From a virus: 26,687 nt of DNA. How positions within the stretch are numbered: the first letter of the stretch is position 1; every line of letters starts with the position of its first letter. The notes below the pieces were generated by a model. The model was not told the DNA's origin, made no database searches, and saw only the letters and a program-made list of their open reading frames with translations. Location: positions 1 through 26,687 of IMG/VR virus record IMGVR_UViG_3300042554_000640; one strand, written 5' to 3'. Of this stretch, positions 15,055 through 22,768 are shown piece by piece. The translations under genes and the position numbers were made by a program.

Positions 15055-17046
15055 TCATATTCCAAACCACCATGACGTAGATATTGCTAAACTTCCAACG
15101 AAACCTTGCGGTCCAGTAGGACCAATATTGCCTGAAGCAACTTCTACCCACGCACCTTGAAAGAATACATAAGTTTTTGCCGTTTGTGTGTTAAACCAAC
15201 CATCTCCTGCAGTTGCAACCGCAGTACTTGGTGCAGTTGGACCTGTTGCAGTAAATTTACCGACAGGACCAGTAGGACCTGTTGGACCAACGCCTCCTGT
15301 TGGACCTGTAACAGTTGATTGAGCACCAGTTGGTCCAGTTGGACCTAGTGGACCAGTTGGACCAGTCTCACCTTTTTTGTCAAAGACATTGATAACACCG
15401 ATTTGTCCAGCACTTGTAACGCTTTGATAAACAATGTTTGATGGAGCGTTAAGTGGGACAACATAGGTAATGATGTTTTGTGCATCTCCGCCGTAAACAC
15501 CAGCAACAGGATTATTATTTGTTGTTCCTGGAACAGTTGCTGTGTTATTTTCTGTTAAACGAAGTGCTAGTGGGTCATTAATATTTAACCCAGATAAATC
15601 AAAGTAATAAGTTTCGCCACGAACTACTGTAAGAGCAGGAGTATTTCCCGCAATATCTGCAACTAAATAAGCATCATTGGTTCCGTTGTTTGTAATTACA
15701 AATGTAGTTCCATTACGTGGACCCATTGGTCCAGTAGGACCAGTTACTTGTGGACCAGTTGCTCCCGTTGGTCCAGTTGGTCCAACGAATGGACCACCAG
15801 AAACCCAAGAAGTTCCATTCCAAATGTAGATATTACTATTTGCACTAACAACGTATGCGTCACCAGAAGTGTTACCTGTTGGACCAGTTGGTAGGTCGCC
15901 TGTAGTTGATACAACACCTAGAACATTGATAGATGTTCCTTGTGCACCTGTTGGACCTGTAGGTCCTAACGGTCCTGTTGGTCCAGTAACTTGTGAATCA
16001 GCACCTGTTGGACCAGTTGGTCCTGTAACTCCTTGCGAACCTGTTGGACCAGTAACATTTGAAGCAGCACCAGTAGGTCCAGTTGGTCCTACATCTCCTT
16101 GTGCTCCAGTTGGACCAGTTACGTTACTTGAAGCACCAGTTGCTCCTGTTGCTCCTGTTGGTCCAATAGGACCACCTGCACCTGGAGTACCTTGAATGTT
16201 TCCTACGTTTTGCCAACCACCGACACCATTAAGTGTTGGATTCCAAACAACTAAATCACCATTAGTTAAAAGATAAGAGTCACCAATTTGTCCAGTAGGG
16301 AAAGTTGCTTGAATAGTTGCTAAATCTGCATACTCACCTTTAATTACTGTTGCAGCACCTGCAGGGCCTGTTGGTCCTGTAGGACCAGGAACAGTTGAAG
16401 GTTGTGTTGATACAGGTCCTGTAGCACCTGTTGGTCCTTGTGCACCTGTAGGTCCAGTTACACCCTGTGCACCTTGAATACCTTGTTCACCTTGAATACC
16501 AGTTGCACCAGTAGGACCAGTAACTTGAGAGGCTGCACCAGTTGCACCAGTTGGTCCGACTGCACCAGTTGGTCCAGTAACGTTAGAGGCTGCACCTGTT
16601 GCTCCAGTTGGTCCGATTAAACCTTGTGAACCAGTTGGTCCAGTAGCACCATCAACACCGATAACACCAGCAGTACCCGCAGGTCCAGTTGGTCCAGTTA
16701 CACCAGCAGCACCAGTTGGTCCTGTTGCACCAATAGTTCCTTGTGCACCTGTTGGACCTAAGTCACCTTGCAAACCAAGTGGACCACGAGGTCCAGTAGA
16801 ACCAGTTGGTCCAGTTACACCTTCAACACCACGAGGTCCTGTTGAACCTGTTGGTCCAGTTGAACCGCTACCAGTTGGTCCTGTTGGACCTGTTGCACCA
16901 GTTGCAGATGCAGAACCTGCTGGACCAGTTGGTCCAGATGGACCGATAGGACCAGTAGGTCCAGCAAGTCCACGTTGTCCTGGAACACCAGGAAGTAAAG
17001 TTGGGTCAATCTCTGGATATTTAGGACTGTTCGGATTAATAGGCAT
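15055..17046 (-). CDS. Long collagen-like fibre protein with embedded beta domains
   Basis: A 663-residue protein. Residues 21-232 and 288-371 are Gly-Pro-Thr/Gly-Ala-Thr collagen repeats, with shorter tracts at about 421-443, 559-596 and 641-647. Three small modules interrupt them: 233-287 ([16 protein letters not shown] ... GGWQNVG), 373-420 ([23 protein letters not shown]) and 610-640 ([20 protein letters not shown]). Residues 446-556 form a domain homologous to the cupredoxin-like C-terminus of the 253-residue fibre, but its copper ligands are replaced. The N-terminus [20 protein letters not shown] is probably the attachment segment. ATG overlaps the TAA of the connector-like gene (TAATG). 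Function: elongated trimeric virion fibre, presumably for adsorption. Confidence 0.88.
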   Translation of the reverse strand: MPINPNSPKYPEIDPTLLPGVPGQRGLAGPTGPIGPSGPTGPAGSASATGATGPTGPTGSGSTGPTGSTGPRGVEGVTGPTGSTGPRGPLGLQGDLGPTGAQGTIGATGPTGAAGVTGPTGPAGTAGVIGVDGATGPTGSQGLIGPTGATGAASNVTGPTGAVGPTGATGAASQVTGPTGATGIQGEQGIQGAQGVTGPTGAQGPTGATGPVSTQPSTVPGPTGPTGPAGAATVIKGEYADLATIQATFPTGQIGDSYLLTNGDLVVWNPTLNGVGGWQNVGNIQGTPGAGGPIGPTGATGATGASSNVTGPTGAQGDVGPTGPTGAASNVTGPTGSQGVTGPTGPTGADSQVTGPTGPLGPTGPTGAQGTSINVLGVVSTTGDLPTGPTGNTSGDAYVVSANSNIYIWNGTSWVSGGPFVGPTGPTGATGPQVTGPTGPMGPRNGTTFVITNNGTNDAYLVADIAGNTPALTVVRGETYYFDLSGLNINDPLALRLTENNTATVPGTTNNNPVAGVYGGDAQNIITYVVPLNAPSNIVYQSVTSAGQIGVINVFDKKGETGPTGPLGPTGPTGAQSTVTGPTGGVGPTGPTGPVGKFTATGPTAPSTAVATAGDGWFNTQTAKTYVFFQGAWVEVASGNIGPTGPQGFVGSLAISTSWWFGI
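15934..16185 (-). repeat. Second collagen repeat tract of the 663-residue fibre
   Basis: Residues 288-371, about 28 Gly-x-y triplets, mostly GPT and GAT, with regular S-N/Q-V-T-G interruptions ([30 protein letters not shown]). Confidence 0.9.
16351..16986 (-). repeat. First and longest collagen repeat tract of the 663-residue fibre
   Basis: Residues 21-232, around 70 Gly-x-y triplets. Unlike the other tracts, it includes charged triplets (GPR, GVE, GEQ, GDL, GVD) as well as GPT. Two S-N/Q-V-T-G interruptions lie near residues 154 and 173. Confidence 0.9.
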
Positions 17047-18095
17047 TATGTAGTAACCTCCCGAACTGTAAACAATTTGCCAGCCTTATAAGTGTTTCTA
17101 GTGCCGTCGTCATTGACAACTTCGACATCCCAATACATTCTTTGTGCAAGCCTCTTTGTTTCGTCTTTTGTTAAACTCAAAGTAATAGTATGACTGGTAT
17201 TTGAAGTTGATGTGACCGAAACTGTAAATGGCATGTGGGACTGGAGTACTCCCGCTCTCCACCTTATGTTCGCAACAATGCCCGCAGTAACGAGTTGACC
17301 CGTATAAGGTAAGGAGTAGGTGAAAGCCACATCTTGATAAGCGGTGAGGTCCACAGAGTCATAAGGACGTTCTGAGGGTTTGTCTCCGTAATCTGGTCGT
17401 GGGAGTTCAATTCGTTCTGGATATGAGTAATCGTCCACCTCCTGTGGTCGGTATAGAGGAACGTAATGATTTGTGGCTTTGGAAATTCTGCGGAAAGAAA
17501 AGACTTCAATGCGGTACATGCCAAGACCAAGAAGGGTGCAAAGTTCTTTATACTGGTCTTTACGGGCTTGAATCATGTCCATTAACTGACGGTAACGCTC
17601 AGAACGTGGAATGGTCACACCGTCTGGAGCAAAGACGTTAATGTCAAAGGCTGAGTCTGTAGCAAGTGTGTACAGAGCGTGAGTTGTTGCAAGGATTGAC
17701 ACAGGGTAGATGTCAATAGAAGGAAGGTTTGCTAAGGTTTTATTGCGACCTAAAGAGTCTTGACTATTGTTTGTGTGCTGTAAAACAGCCGTCTCAACAA
17801 ACTGAGTAATTTCTGCGGTTGTAAAATATCTAAAGTAATTACCTGATACGGTAATTTGAACGCCATCTACTGGAACGTTATCTGTAACTAGAACCCCTGT
17901 GGATTCTTCAATCGAACAATCGTCGGAAACGTCTACTCCATCAAAGGTAACAAAAATACCTGTTGCATCTAGAGGTGCGTAATGTAGCGTGAATCTATTA
18001 GTAGTTCCATCAGCCACAAATTGCATGACAAAAGACTTGGAAGTATCGCCAAGTTCGGTACGTACTAGGTCAACTAGACTTTGTACGTTAGCCAT
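17046..18095 (-). CDS. Putative neck/connector-like structural protein
   Basis: A 349-residue protein with ATG at 18095-18093 after GGAGG (four bases of spacing). The N-terminus ([20 protein letters not shown], then [26 protein letters not shown]) resembles N-terminal domains of phage neck or head-to-tail connector proteins. A helical middle ([16 protein letters not shown] ... [21 protein letters not shown]) follows, then [18 protein letters not shown]. Residues about 255-349 are an immunoglobulin-like beta domain ([39 protein letters not shown]). The gene lies between the head module and the first fibre, where a neck or fibre-attachment protein is expected. It is preceded by a strong terminator-like hairpin and may have its own promoter, which I could not identify. 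Confidence 0.65.
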   Translation of the reverse strand: MANVQSLVDLVRTELGDTSKSFVMQFVADGTTNRFTLHYAPLDATGIFVTFDGVDVSDDCSIEESTGVLVTDNVPVDGVQITVSGNYFRYFTTAEITQFVETAVLQHTNNSQDSLGRNKTLANLPSIDIYPVSILATTHALYTLATDSAFDINVFAPDGVTIPRSERYRQLMDMIQARKDQYKELCTLLGLGMYRIEVFSFRRISKATNHYVPLYRPQEVDDYSYPERIELPRPDYGDKPSERPYDSVDLTAYQDVAFTYSLPYTGQLVTAGIVANIRWRAGVLQSHMPFTVSVTSTSNTSHTITLSLTKDETKRLAQRMYWDVEVVNDDGTRNTYKAGKLFTVREVTT

Positions 18096-18159
18096 GAATC
18101 CTCCATCGTATCTACGTCCTCGTGCTAATAATCTCGAAGTATTGCTATTTGGTCAGCAC

Positions 18160-18212
18160 AAAAAGGGTACGCCTCACTCTAGGAGGAGGGCGGAAACTAG
18201 AGTGAGGCGTAC
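18160..18212 (-). terminator. Rho-independent terminator, 16-bp perfect stem
   Basis: A perfect 16-bp inverted repeat, GTACGCCTCACTCTAG at 18167-18182 and its complement at 18197-18212, with a 14-base loop. On the minus strand it is followed after CC by five U residues (18164-18160). It lies 13 bases past the stop of the 123-residue protein gene and would end or attenuate head-gene transcription. The minus-strand loop contains CCUCC, complementary to the GGAGG ribosome site of the next gene. Confidence 0.85.
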
Positions 18213-18225
18213 AACTGTTGACGAC

Positions 18226-18597
18226 TTAGTTAGGTCGCCAGATATACCCTAGACCTTCCAAATAGTCTGCTAAGTCACGAGTGACTGAGTATTTAACCCC
18301 AGCCTTAAATGAGAAAGTATTTCCAACTCCATAAGTCATCTCATCGATGTCTGTAATGGTACGGATGATTACCTTGTCATTTGCTAGTGATACGCCAACT
18401 TCTTGAATTTCGTCTAGAACAATTGGTGCGTCTGGTTTCTTTGGGTCGAATACGTCCCGTTCCAGACTCTCTCGCTCTAATTGCACGCTGACAGAAATTT
18501 CGTCCTGTCTCTTGCGTAACTCTTCTGCGTTCTTCTTTGTTGCTGCTTCTGCTGCACGCCCTGTTGCGTCAAGCGGACTTGTTGCTTTATTTGCCAC
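18226..18597 (-). CDS. Small head-region protein, unknown function
   Basis: A 123-residue protein. The start is a GTG at 18597-18595, supported by AGGAG nine bases upstream. Residues 1-45 are a charged helix (ATKKNAEELRKRQDEISVSV). The middle is short and acidic (FDPKKPDAPIVLDEIQEVGV), and the C-terminus is a compact beta domain (KVIIRTITDIDEMTYG, VKYSVTRDLADYLEGLGYIW). It follows the major capsid gene, where head-completion, capsid-stabilising or decoration proteins are often encoded, but no specific family is recognised. The gene is enclosed by two large hairpins, so its mRNA level or translation may be set separately from its neighbours. Confidence 0.75.
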   Translation of the reverse strand: MANKATSPLDATGRAAEAATKKNAEELRKRQDEISVSVQLERESLERDVFDPKKPDAPIVLDEIQEVGVSLANDKVIIRTITDIDEMTYGVGNTFSFKAGVKYSVTRDLADYLEGLGYIWRPN

Positions 18598-18626
18598 GAT
18601 GTTTTTCTCCTAACGATATTTTTGTA

Positions 18627-18665
18627 GTCGGAGAGCCTCAAAGAAGGAGTATGAGGCTCTCCGAC
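18627..18665 (-). terminator. 14-bp hairpin after the capsid gene (terminator-like or mRNA-stabilising)
   Basis: A perfect inverted repeat, GTCGGAGAGCCTCA at 18627-18640 and its complement at 18652-18665, with an 11-base loop. It begins ten bases past the capsid gene stop. On the minus strand it is followed by an A-rich rather than U-rich stretch, so it is a poor intrinsic terminator. A 3' stabilising or RNA-processing hairpin for the abundant capsid mRNA is equally plausible. The loop holds CUCCU, complementary to the AGGAG of the next gene. Confidence 0.6.
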
Positions 18666-18675
18666 CTGCTTTAAA

Positions 18676-19788
18676 TTAAGCGGTGTAAACCTTGCAAATT
18701 GCTTGGTCTGTGATAACGCCAAGTCCCCAAATTGCATACCATGCAAGTGCGTGCTCACGACCGAAGTCAAGAACGCCACCATCGCGTAGTTCAACTGGAA
18801 GAGAAATAGCGTGACCGAATGCGTTGTCACCAATCATGATTGATTCGTAGACATCAGTTGCTGTTGTTCCTGAAGGAGCAGACTGTCCTGGGTTTTCTGG
18901 ATTTCCACCAGTTCCTGGGCCAGTGTTAGCCTTTACTGGAACTTCAGTCTGGTCAGCAGGTGCACCAATGATGCTGCTGTAGTTAACAGCAGTTCCTGAT
19001 GCAATCTTCTTAACCTGAGTTGTCTCAATGAATACTACGTCGTATAGACGACCGATTTCACCAAGCATGAAGTTTCCTGGAGCAGCGTACTTTGTAACTT
19101 CGATAAACTCTGGGTTTGAACGAATGTCACGTGACTGCTTTGGATTGATGAACATTACATAGGTCTCACCTAAGCGAGGAATGTTCTTTGAAGCAAGTGT
19201 CAAAGCAGCGTCCTTAACAGATGCTGTTGTCAACTTGTGGGCTGCTGTAACGCCAGCAAGGTTTGCTGCGACAGTTCCCTCGTCGTAGTTAGTGAATGCA
19301 CCACCTGTGATGGCTGAGCGGTCGTAACCGAATACTGCAGAAGTTGCAGCACCGAGTGTGTTACGTGCTTGTACATCTAGGTATTGCGCCATGTGACGAC
19401 CTAGTAGACGTGAGGCAGAAGCCATTACGTCATCGAATGAAGCGTTTAGAAGTAGTTCAGAAACGGCTACTGCGTAACCATGCTCTGCTACTGTGATTGC
19501 GATTTGCTCTGCTGTTAGAGCATTTGTTGTAAGACGTACACCTTCTGTAAGTGGTGTTGGGTCTACAGCAAAGTTCTTGTAGCGGAGGAAGTTAACGCGA
19601 AGACCAGGAGCAACTCCTAGTTCGGTCTTCTTTACTGCAAACTGCTCAAAGCGAAGAATAGGCATCGCCTGGAACAGGATTTCTTTTGACCAGATGGTCT
19701 GAATGGCTGTTGAGAGAGCGGTGTTAGTACCTGAATAAGCCGTAGGTGCTGCTGCCAACTCTGATGAGCCAGTAATTGCTGATGCCAT
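18676..19788 (-). CDS. Major capsid protein, N4-gp56 family
   Basis: A 370-residue protein. It begins MASAITGSSELAAAPTAYSG, followed by the helical region TAIQTIWSKEILFQAMPILR and FEQFAVKKTELGVAPGLRV. The segments TEGVRLTTNALTAEQIAITV, EHGYAVAVSELLL, LLGRHMAQYLDVQARNTLG, VMFINPKQSRDIRS and the closing REHALAWYAIWGLGVITDQ are characteristic of the N4-gp56 major capsid family (HK97 fold). Length is close to the usual size for this family. A glycine/proline-rich insertion at about residues 287-310 (TGPGTGGNPENPGQSAPSG) looks like an exposed loop. The gene directly follows the scaffold gene, as expected. ATG has AAAGGA about 12 bases upstream. Confidence 0.93.
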   Translation of the reverse strand: MASAITGSSELAAAPTAYSGTNTALSTAIQTIWSKEILFQAMPILRFEQFAVKKTELGVAPGLRVNFLRYKNFAVDPTPLTEGVRLTTNALTAEQIAITVAEHGYAVAVSELLLNASFDDVMASASRLLGRHMAQYLDVQARNTLGAATSAVFGYDRSAITGGAFTNYDEGTVAANLAGVTAAHKLTTASVKDAALTLASKNIPRLGETYVMFINPKQSRDIRSNPEFIEVTKYAAPGNFMLGEIGRLYDVVFIETTQVKKIASGTAVNYSSIIGAPADQTEVPVKANTGPGTGGNPENPGQSAPSGTTATDVYESIMIGDNAFGHAISLPVELRDGGVLDFGREHALAWYAIWGLGVITDQAICKVYTA

Positions 19789-19831
19789 TTTGGAATCAGT
19801 CCTTTCCTGTTAGATGGATAGATGTTTGGTG

Positions 19832-20587
19832 TTACCCGAACAGTCCCTTACCGCGGTTGCTTGATGCTTCGCCAAGTAGTTTGGCTCTGTGCTTCGCATA
19901 GTCCGACAATGACATGTCCCGAATTGCATCGGGTGAGTACGAACGTTGGTCCGAATCTGTGTCCAGAGGTCCTGATGCAGGAGACGTAATACGTGTTCCT
20001 GCCATTTCCCTACGTGCACTGGACATAGCCTGTGCAGCAGAGTCGAGAATTCGAGCAGATTTATCTTTCAAACTTGCGATGCTCTGCTCTATTTCATCGC
20101 GGTTTTCTCCCTCAATCAAATCTATGAGTTCAGGGATGATGTTCTCACGCTCTGCCTCAAGTCTTTGTTGACGGAACTGCATTAATTCTTGGAACTGACG
20201 TTCTTGGTCTAGAAGTGCAAACGCTCTTTCTCTTTCAAGGCGTTCTGCTTCAAGTTGAGACTGGAATTCTTGCTCTTTCTTTGTAAGAAGAGCACGTACA
20301 TCCATTTCTTCTTCTAACTTCTTTTGTGCTTCAGTAGCAATAGCCTGACGACTACGTTCTTCTTCTGCTGCACGCTCATCGCGCTCCTTCTTCAAGGTAT
20401 TCAGTTCGTCTTTCAACTTTTCAAGTTGTGGATACAGTTTTGCTTTCTCTTGTTCACGAGCACGAACAATGTCGTCTTGTGAAAAGTTAAAAGTTTTATC
20501 CATATCCTGCATTTCCGAACTGTTTTCCACGAGAGACGGGACAACAGGTTCCGCTACTACTGGGTCAACTGTTTCTGTATTTTCCAT
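19832..20587 (-). CDS. Capsid scaffolding protein
   Basis: A 251-residue, highly charged protein dominated by coiled coil. After an acidic N-terminus (MENTETVDPVVAEPVVPSLV), residues 40-185 are almost continuous E/K/R/Q helix (EKLKDELNTLKKERDERAAE, QEFQSQLEAERLERERAFAL, FRQQRLEAERENIIPELIDL). The C-terminus (SYSPDAIRDMSLSDYAKHRA ... NRGKGLFG) is short and basic, like the capsid-binding tail of scaffolds. Its position between the portal and major capsid genes is diagnostic. It is needed for procapsid assembly and leaves before DNA packaging. No protease motif is seen, so it is a separate scaffold and not a protease-scaffold fusion. Confidence 0.87.
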   Translation of the reverse strand: MENTETVDPVVAEPVVPSLVENSSEMQDMDKTFNFSQDDIVRAREQEKAKLYPQLEKLKDELNTLKKERDERAAEEERSRQAIATEAQKKLEEEMDVRALLTKKEQEFQSQLEAERLERERAFALLDQERQFQELMQFRQQRLEAERENIIPELIDLIEGENRDEIEQSIASLKDKSARILDSAAQAMSSARREMAGTRITSPASGPLDTDSDQRSYSPDAIRDMSLSDYAKHRAKLLGEASSNRGKGLFG

Positions 20588-20692
20588 GGGTTCACATTCT
20601 CTTTTCTTTATCGTTTTCCAAATGTAGATTTCTCTACGTAGCCGTTTGCATTACCTGCCAATTTCACACTATTAGTTGATAGTTGTCAGGCT

Positions 20693-20715
20693 AAATCAAG
20701 TTTTTAATTTGATTT
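20693..20715 (-). terminator. Weak hairpin after the portal gene
   Basis: A 7-bp AT-rich inverted repeat (AAATCAA at 20693-20699, complement at 20709-20715) just past the portal stop, within the 130-base gap before the scaffold gene. It has no clear U-tract. The rest of the gap holds no gene; a CTGACA/TGAAAT pair with 17-base spacing is seen but is a weak promoter match. Confidence 0.25.
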
Positions 20716-20717
20716 GG

Positions 20718-22454
20718 TTATTGTCTGTCTACCGCTCTTCTTTGAGGAAGTTTGGTTCCGTAGGCTTCTGTTACGAGTTTCTCTCGTAGAGCAGCCTCCG
20801 TCTGGGAGCCTATTTCAGCAGTTTCCTGCGTAATAGGGTCTGCAAGGTTTTCAGGCGTTGGAGGCCCATCAACCTTATCTCCCATAATGTCTCCATCAGC
20901 CAACTGCGTTGGTTGGAGCGGAATAGCAGTATCGCCTCCAGGACCAGGCATCATGCCCGTCATATCCTGAATTTCTTTTTGAATTTGAACTTTAATAAGT
21001 TGTAAGGCTCCATCAGAAATTGCATCTTCTCGTAGTTCAGAACGAATCTCTGCCAACTTCTCTTCTGGGAATTCTTCACCAAGAGTACGAAGTGCACCTT
21101 CTTTAGACTCAAGGCCCATGCCAAGTTTTGTCTGAAGTTCGTTAAGAATAATCAATTTATCTAGTGGAAGAGGTTGTGGGAACTGTACGTGGTTCTGATA
21201 AGTAATGGAATCATTTGGGTCAAGTTTAACCATTTGACCTTCTTTAATCGGGCCATCTTCGTCAGGGTTATACATTAAAGTTTCAGGTTCTTTTAGAGAA
21301 AGAGTTAAAATTACAAGTTCGTTAATTGCTTCAATTCCAGCACCATATTGAGCAGTCTTTTGAATCCAACGATTCATTAATGGCTGATACTGAATGGATA
21401 GTGCTACACCAGAGGTATTAGAAATAGGTTGTACTTGACCAAGAGCAGTTTCAGGAATGTTCATCATTTCGTGCATCGAACGCTTTAAAAGTTCTAAATA
21501 CTTTAACGCACCATCAATACCTGCTGCTCCACCTTCGAGGTTAAATACCTGAGCATCTTTTGGAAGACCTCCCCAAACTTTCTTAGGTCCTTTTTCAAGA
21601 TTAGAAGCCTTTGCACCAACGATAACTGTTACTGGTGCTGAGTGATAATTAATAATGTCTGCTACATCTGTAGAAATTTCATTATAAGAACGGTTAATAG
21701 TAATAATGTCATGACAGTCAGAAAGTCCCCATGGAGAACCAGCAACTGGAATATTTGGAATATGAACTACTGGAATTAATCCTAGTGGATTTGGACGTGA
21801 GTCAATCAACTCATCATTAATATACTCTTCAATAATGTCGTCAGTTAAAATCTCAGTGTATGTAAACACTTGACGAGTTCCTTCTAAAGAAGTTCCCCAA
21901 AAACGATACTTCTGTTTAAACCGCATAAGACGATTTCTGTCATGTGGGTGAAACTCTGGGAAAGCAAAAGCAGAGTTCATAGGAAGAATGCGAACACGAC
22001 CTGGGTGGACACGACCAATTGCATCGGTCCATGGCTCTTCGTAAGCAACTTTGACAAAACAATCGCCAGTAATTCCACCTGTTTGTGCCATTTCAAATAA
22101 CACTCGCTGTTTGTCGTTGTCTACTTCCCAAACTCTTTGTAGGCGGTCTGGAATGATTGCTTCAGTTGCTTTAGGCGAACGGAAGTGAATGCCTTTACCA
22201 AAAGTAAAACGTGCTAAAAAGTCATTGAATGCTCTGTAATAATTTACTGCAATTTGCATTTCGCCTTGTTCACGGCGGTATCCATAGTGATGACCAAGAT
22301 ACATTGCCCAGTTAAGAGAGTATCTATTTAATCTTGGACCATGTACTTCAAATTCTTCGTCAGCAAGTTCCACCAAACCCAGTGGAGAAATAGAGATGGT
22401 TAAGTCCGAGGACGCAGCCCTATAACTCGGTGGTGAAAAATCTACGAAACTCAT
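20718..22454 (-). CDS. Portal protein (SPP1 gp6-like family)
   Basis: A 578-residue protein forming the dodecameric DNA gate at one capsid vertex. Seen in the sequence: RYSLNWAMYLGHHYGYRREQ and YYRAFNDFLARFTFGKGIHF at the N-terminus; TGGITGDCFVKVAYEEPW, GRVRILPMNSAFAFPEF and GLIPVVHIPNIPV in the wing; SWGL-like GSPWGLSDCHDIITINRSYN followed by EISTDVADIINYHSAPVTVI; and the helix/tunnel-loop region KRSMHEMMNIPETALGQVQP, SNTSGVALSIQYQPLMNRW. These are typical of SPP1-type portals, and the length fits. The C-terminus is acidic and proline-rich. The ATG overlaps the previous stop by four bases (ATGA). It lies downstream of the terminase gene and directly before scaffold and capsid genes. Confidence 0.93.
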   Translation of the reverse strand: MSFVDFSPPSYRAASSDLTISISPLGLVELADEEFEVHGPRLNRYSLNWAMYLGHHYGYRREQGEMQIAVNYYRAFNDFLARFTFGKGIHFRSPKATEAIIPDRLQRVWEVDNDKQRVLFEMAQTGGITGDCFVKVAYEEPWTDAIGRVHPGRVRILPMNSAFAFPEFHPHDRNRLMRFKQKYRFWGTSLEGTRQVFTYTEILTDDIIEEYINDELIDSRPNPLGLIPVVHIPNIPVAGSPWGLSDCHDIITINRSYNEISTDVADIINYHSAPVTVIVGAKASNLEKGPKKVWGGLPKDAQVFNLEGGAAGIDGALKYLELLKRSMHEMMNIPETALGQVQPISNTSGVALSIQYQPLMNRWIQKTAQYGAGIEAINELVILTLSLKEPETLMYNPDEDGPIKEGQMVKLDPNDSITYQNHVQFPQPLPLDKLIILNELQTKLGMGLESKEGALRTLGEEFPEEKLAEIRSELREDAISDGALQLIKVQIQKEIQDMTGMMPGPGGDTAIPLQPTQLADGDIMGDKVDGPPTPENLADPITQETAEIGSQTEAALREKLVTEAYGTKLPQRRAVDRQ

Positions 22455-22702
22455 TTATCGCCCTTTTTCTTTTCAGGTAATCTTACTGTAGAACTACCTC
22501 TTTGTTTCTTTTCAAACTGCTTTTTCTGCAAAATTTGTCGCTTGTACACAGGGTCTGATGTATCGATAAATTTGCCACCAGATTGTTCATAATGTTCATG
22601 AACCCAGTGACTTGCAGCAGGATTTGGGTAGGTTGAAAACTTTGCCTTTGCTTGAGCAATAAGCATTTGCCACAACTTTTCGTTTGCAGGTTTCTGTGCC
22701 AC
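22451..22702 (-). CDS. Small basic DUF5872-like phage protein
   Basis: An 83-residue protein. The start chosen is GTG at 22702-22700, five bases after AGAGGA; a TTG 18 bases upstream lies almost against the hairpin at 22728-22750. The middle segment KAKFSTYPNPAASHWVHEHY followed by EQSGGKF recalls a group of small phage proteins with the pattern K-x-K-F-x-x-Y-P-x-x-x-A-x-x-W ... Y-x-x-x-G-G, similar in layout to DUF5872. The C-terminus is strongly basic (QKKQFEKKQRGSSTVRLPEK). It is translationally coupled to the portal gene by a four-base ATGA overlap, so it may act in head assembly or packaging; no function is established. Confidence 0.72.
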   Translation of the reverse strand: MAQKPANEKLWQMLIAQAKAKFSTYPNPAASHWVHEHYEQSGGKFIDTSDPVYKRQILQKKQFEKKQRGSSTVRLPEKKKGDK

Positions 22703-22727
22703 CGTGTTCCTCTTATACAACCTTAAG

Positions 22728-22750
22728 CCCCCTAGGGGTTTCCTAGGGGG
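22728..22750 (-). terminator. 9-bp GC-rich hairpin, terminator-like
   Basis: A perfect repeat, CCCCCTAGG at 22728-22736 and CCTAGGGGG at 22742-22750, with a five-base loop, located between two small genes. On the minus strand it is followed by CUUAAGGUUGU, only weakly U-rich. It could partly terminate transcription or stabilise the upstream message. Confidence 0.55.
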
Positions 22751-22768
22751 TCAAAAGCCAAACTTTAA

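Noticed and set aside
15036-15065. TTG start extending the 858-residue protein
   Set aside because: It falls inside the preceding collagen gene without a ribosome site, whereas the ATG at 15035 follows AAAGG.
15900-16990. Dense short repeats that could suggest a CRISPR array
   Set aside because: The units are 9-base codon repeats of a continuous reading frame (Gly-Pro-Thr), with no uniform repeat/spacer structure.
18477-18833. Minus-strand 118-residue frame bridging the capsid gene end and the next gene
   Set aside because: It overlaps two well-supported genes in another frame, runs through the 14-bp hairpin and has no ribosome site or sensible composition.
22703-22720. TTG start for the small gene before the portal
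   Set aside because: It lies eight bases past the hairpin stem with no ribosome site. The GTG at 22702 follows AGAGGA.
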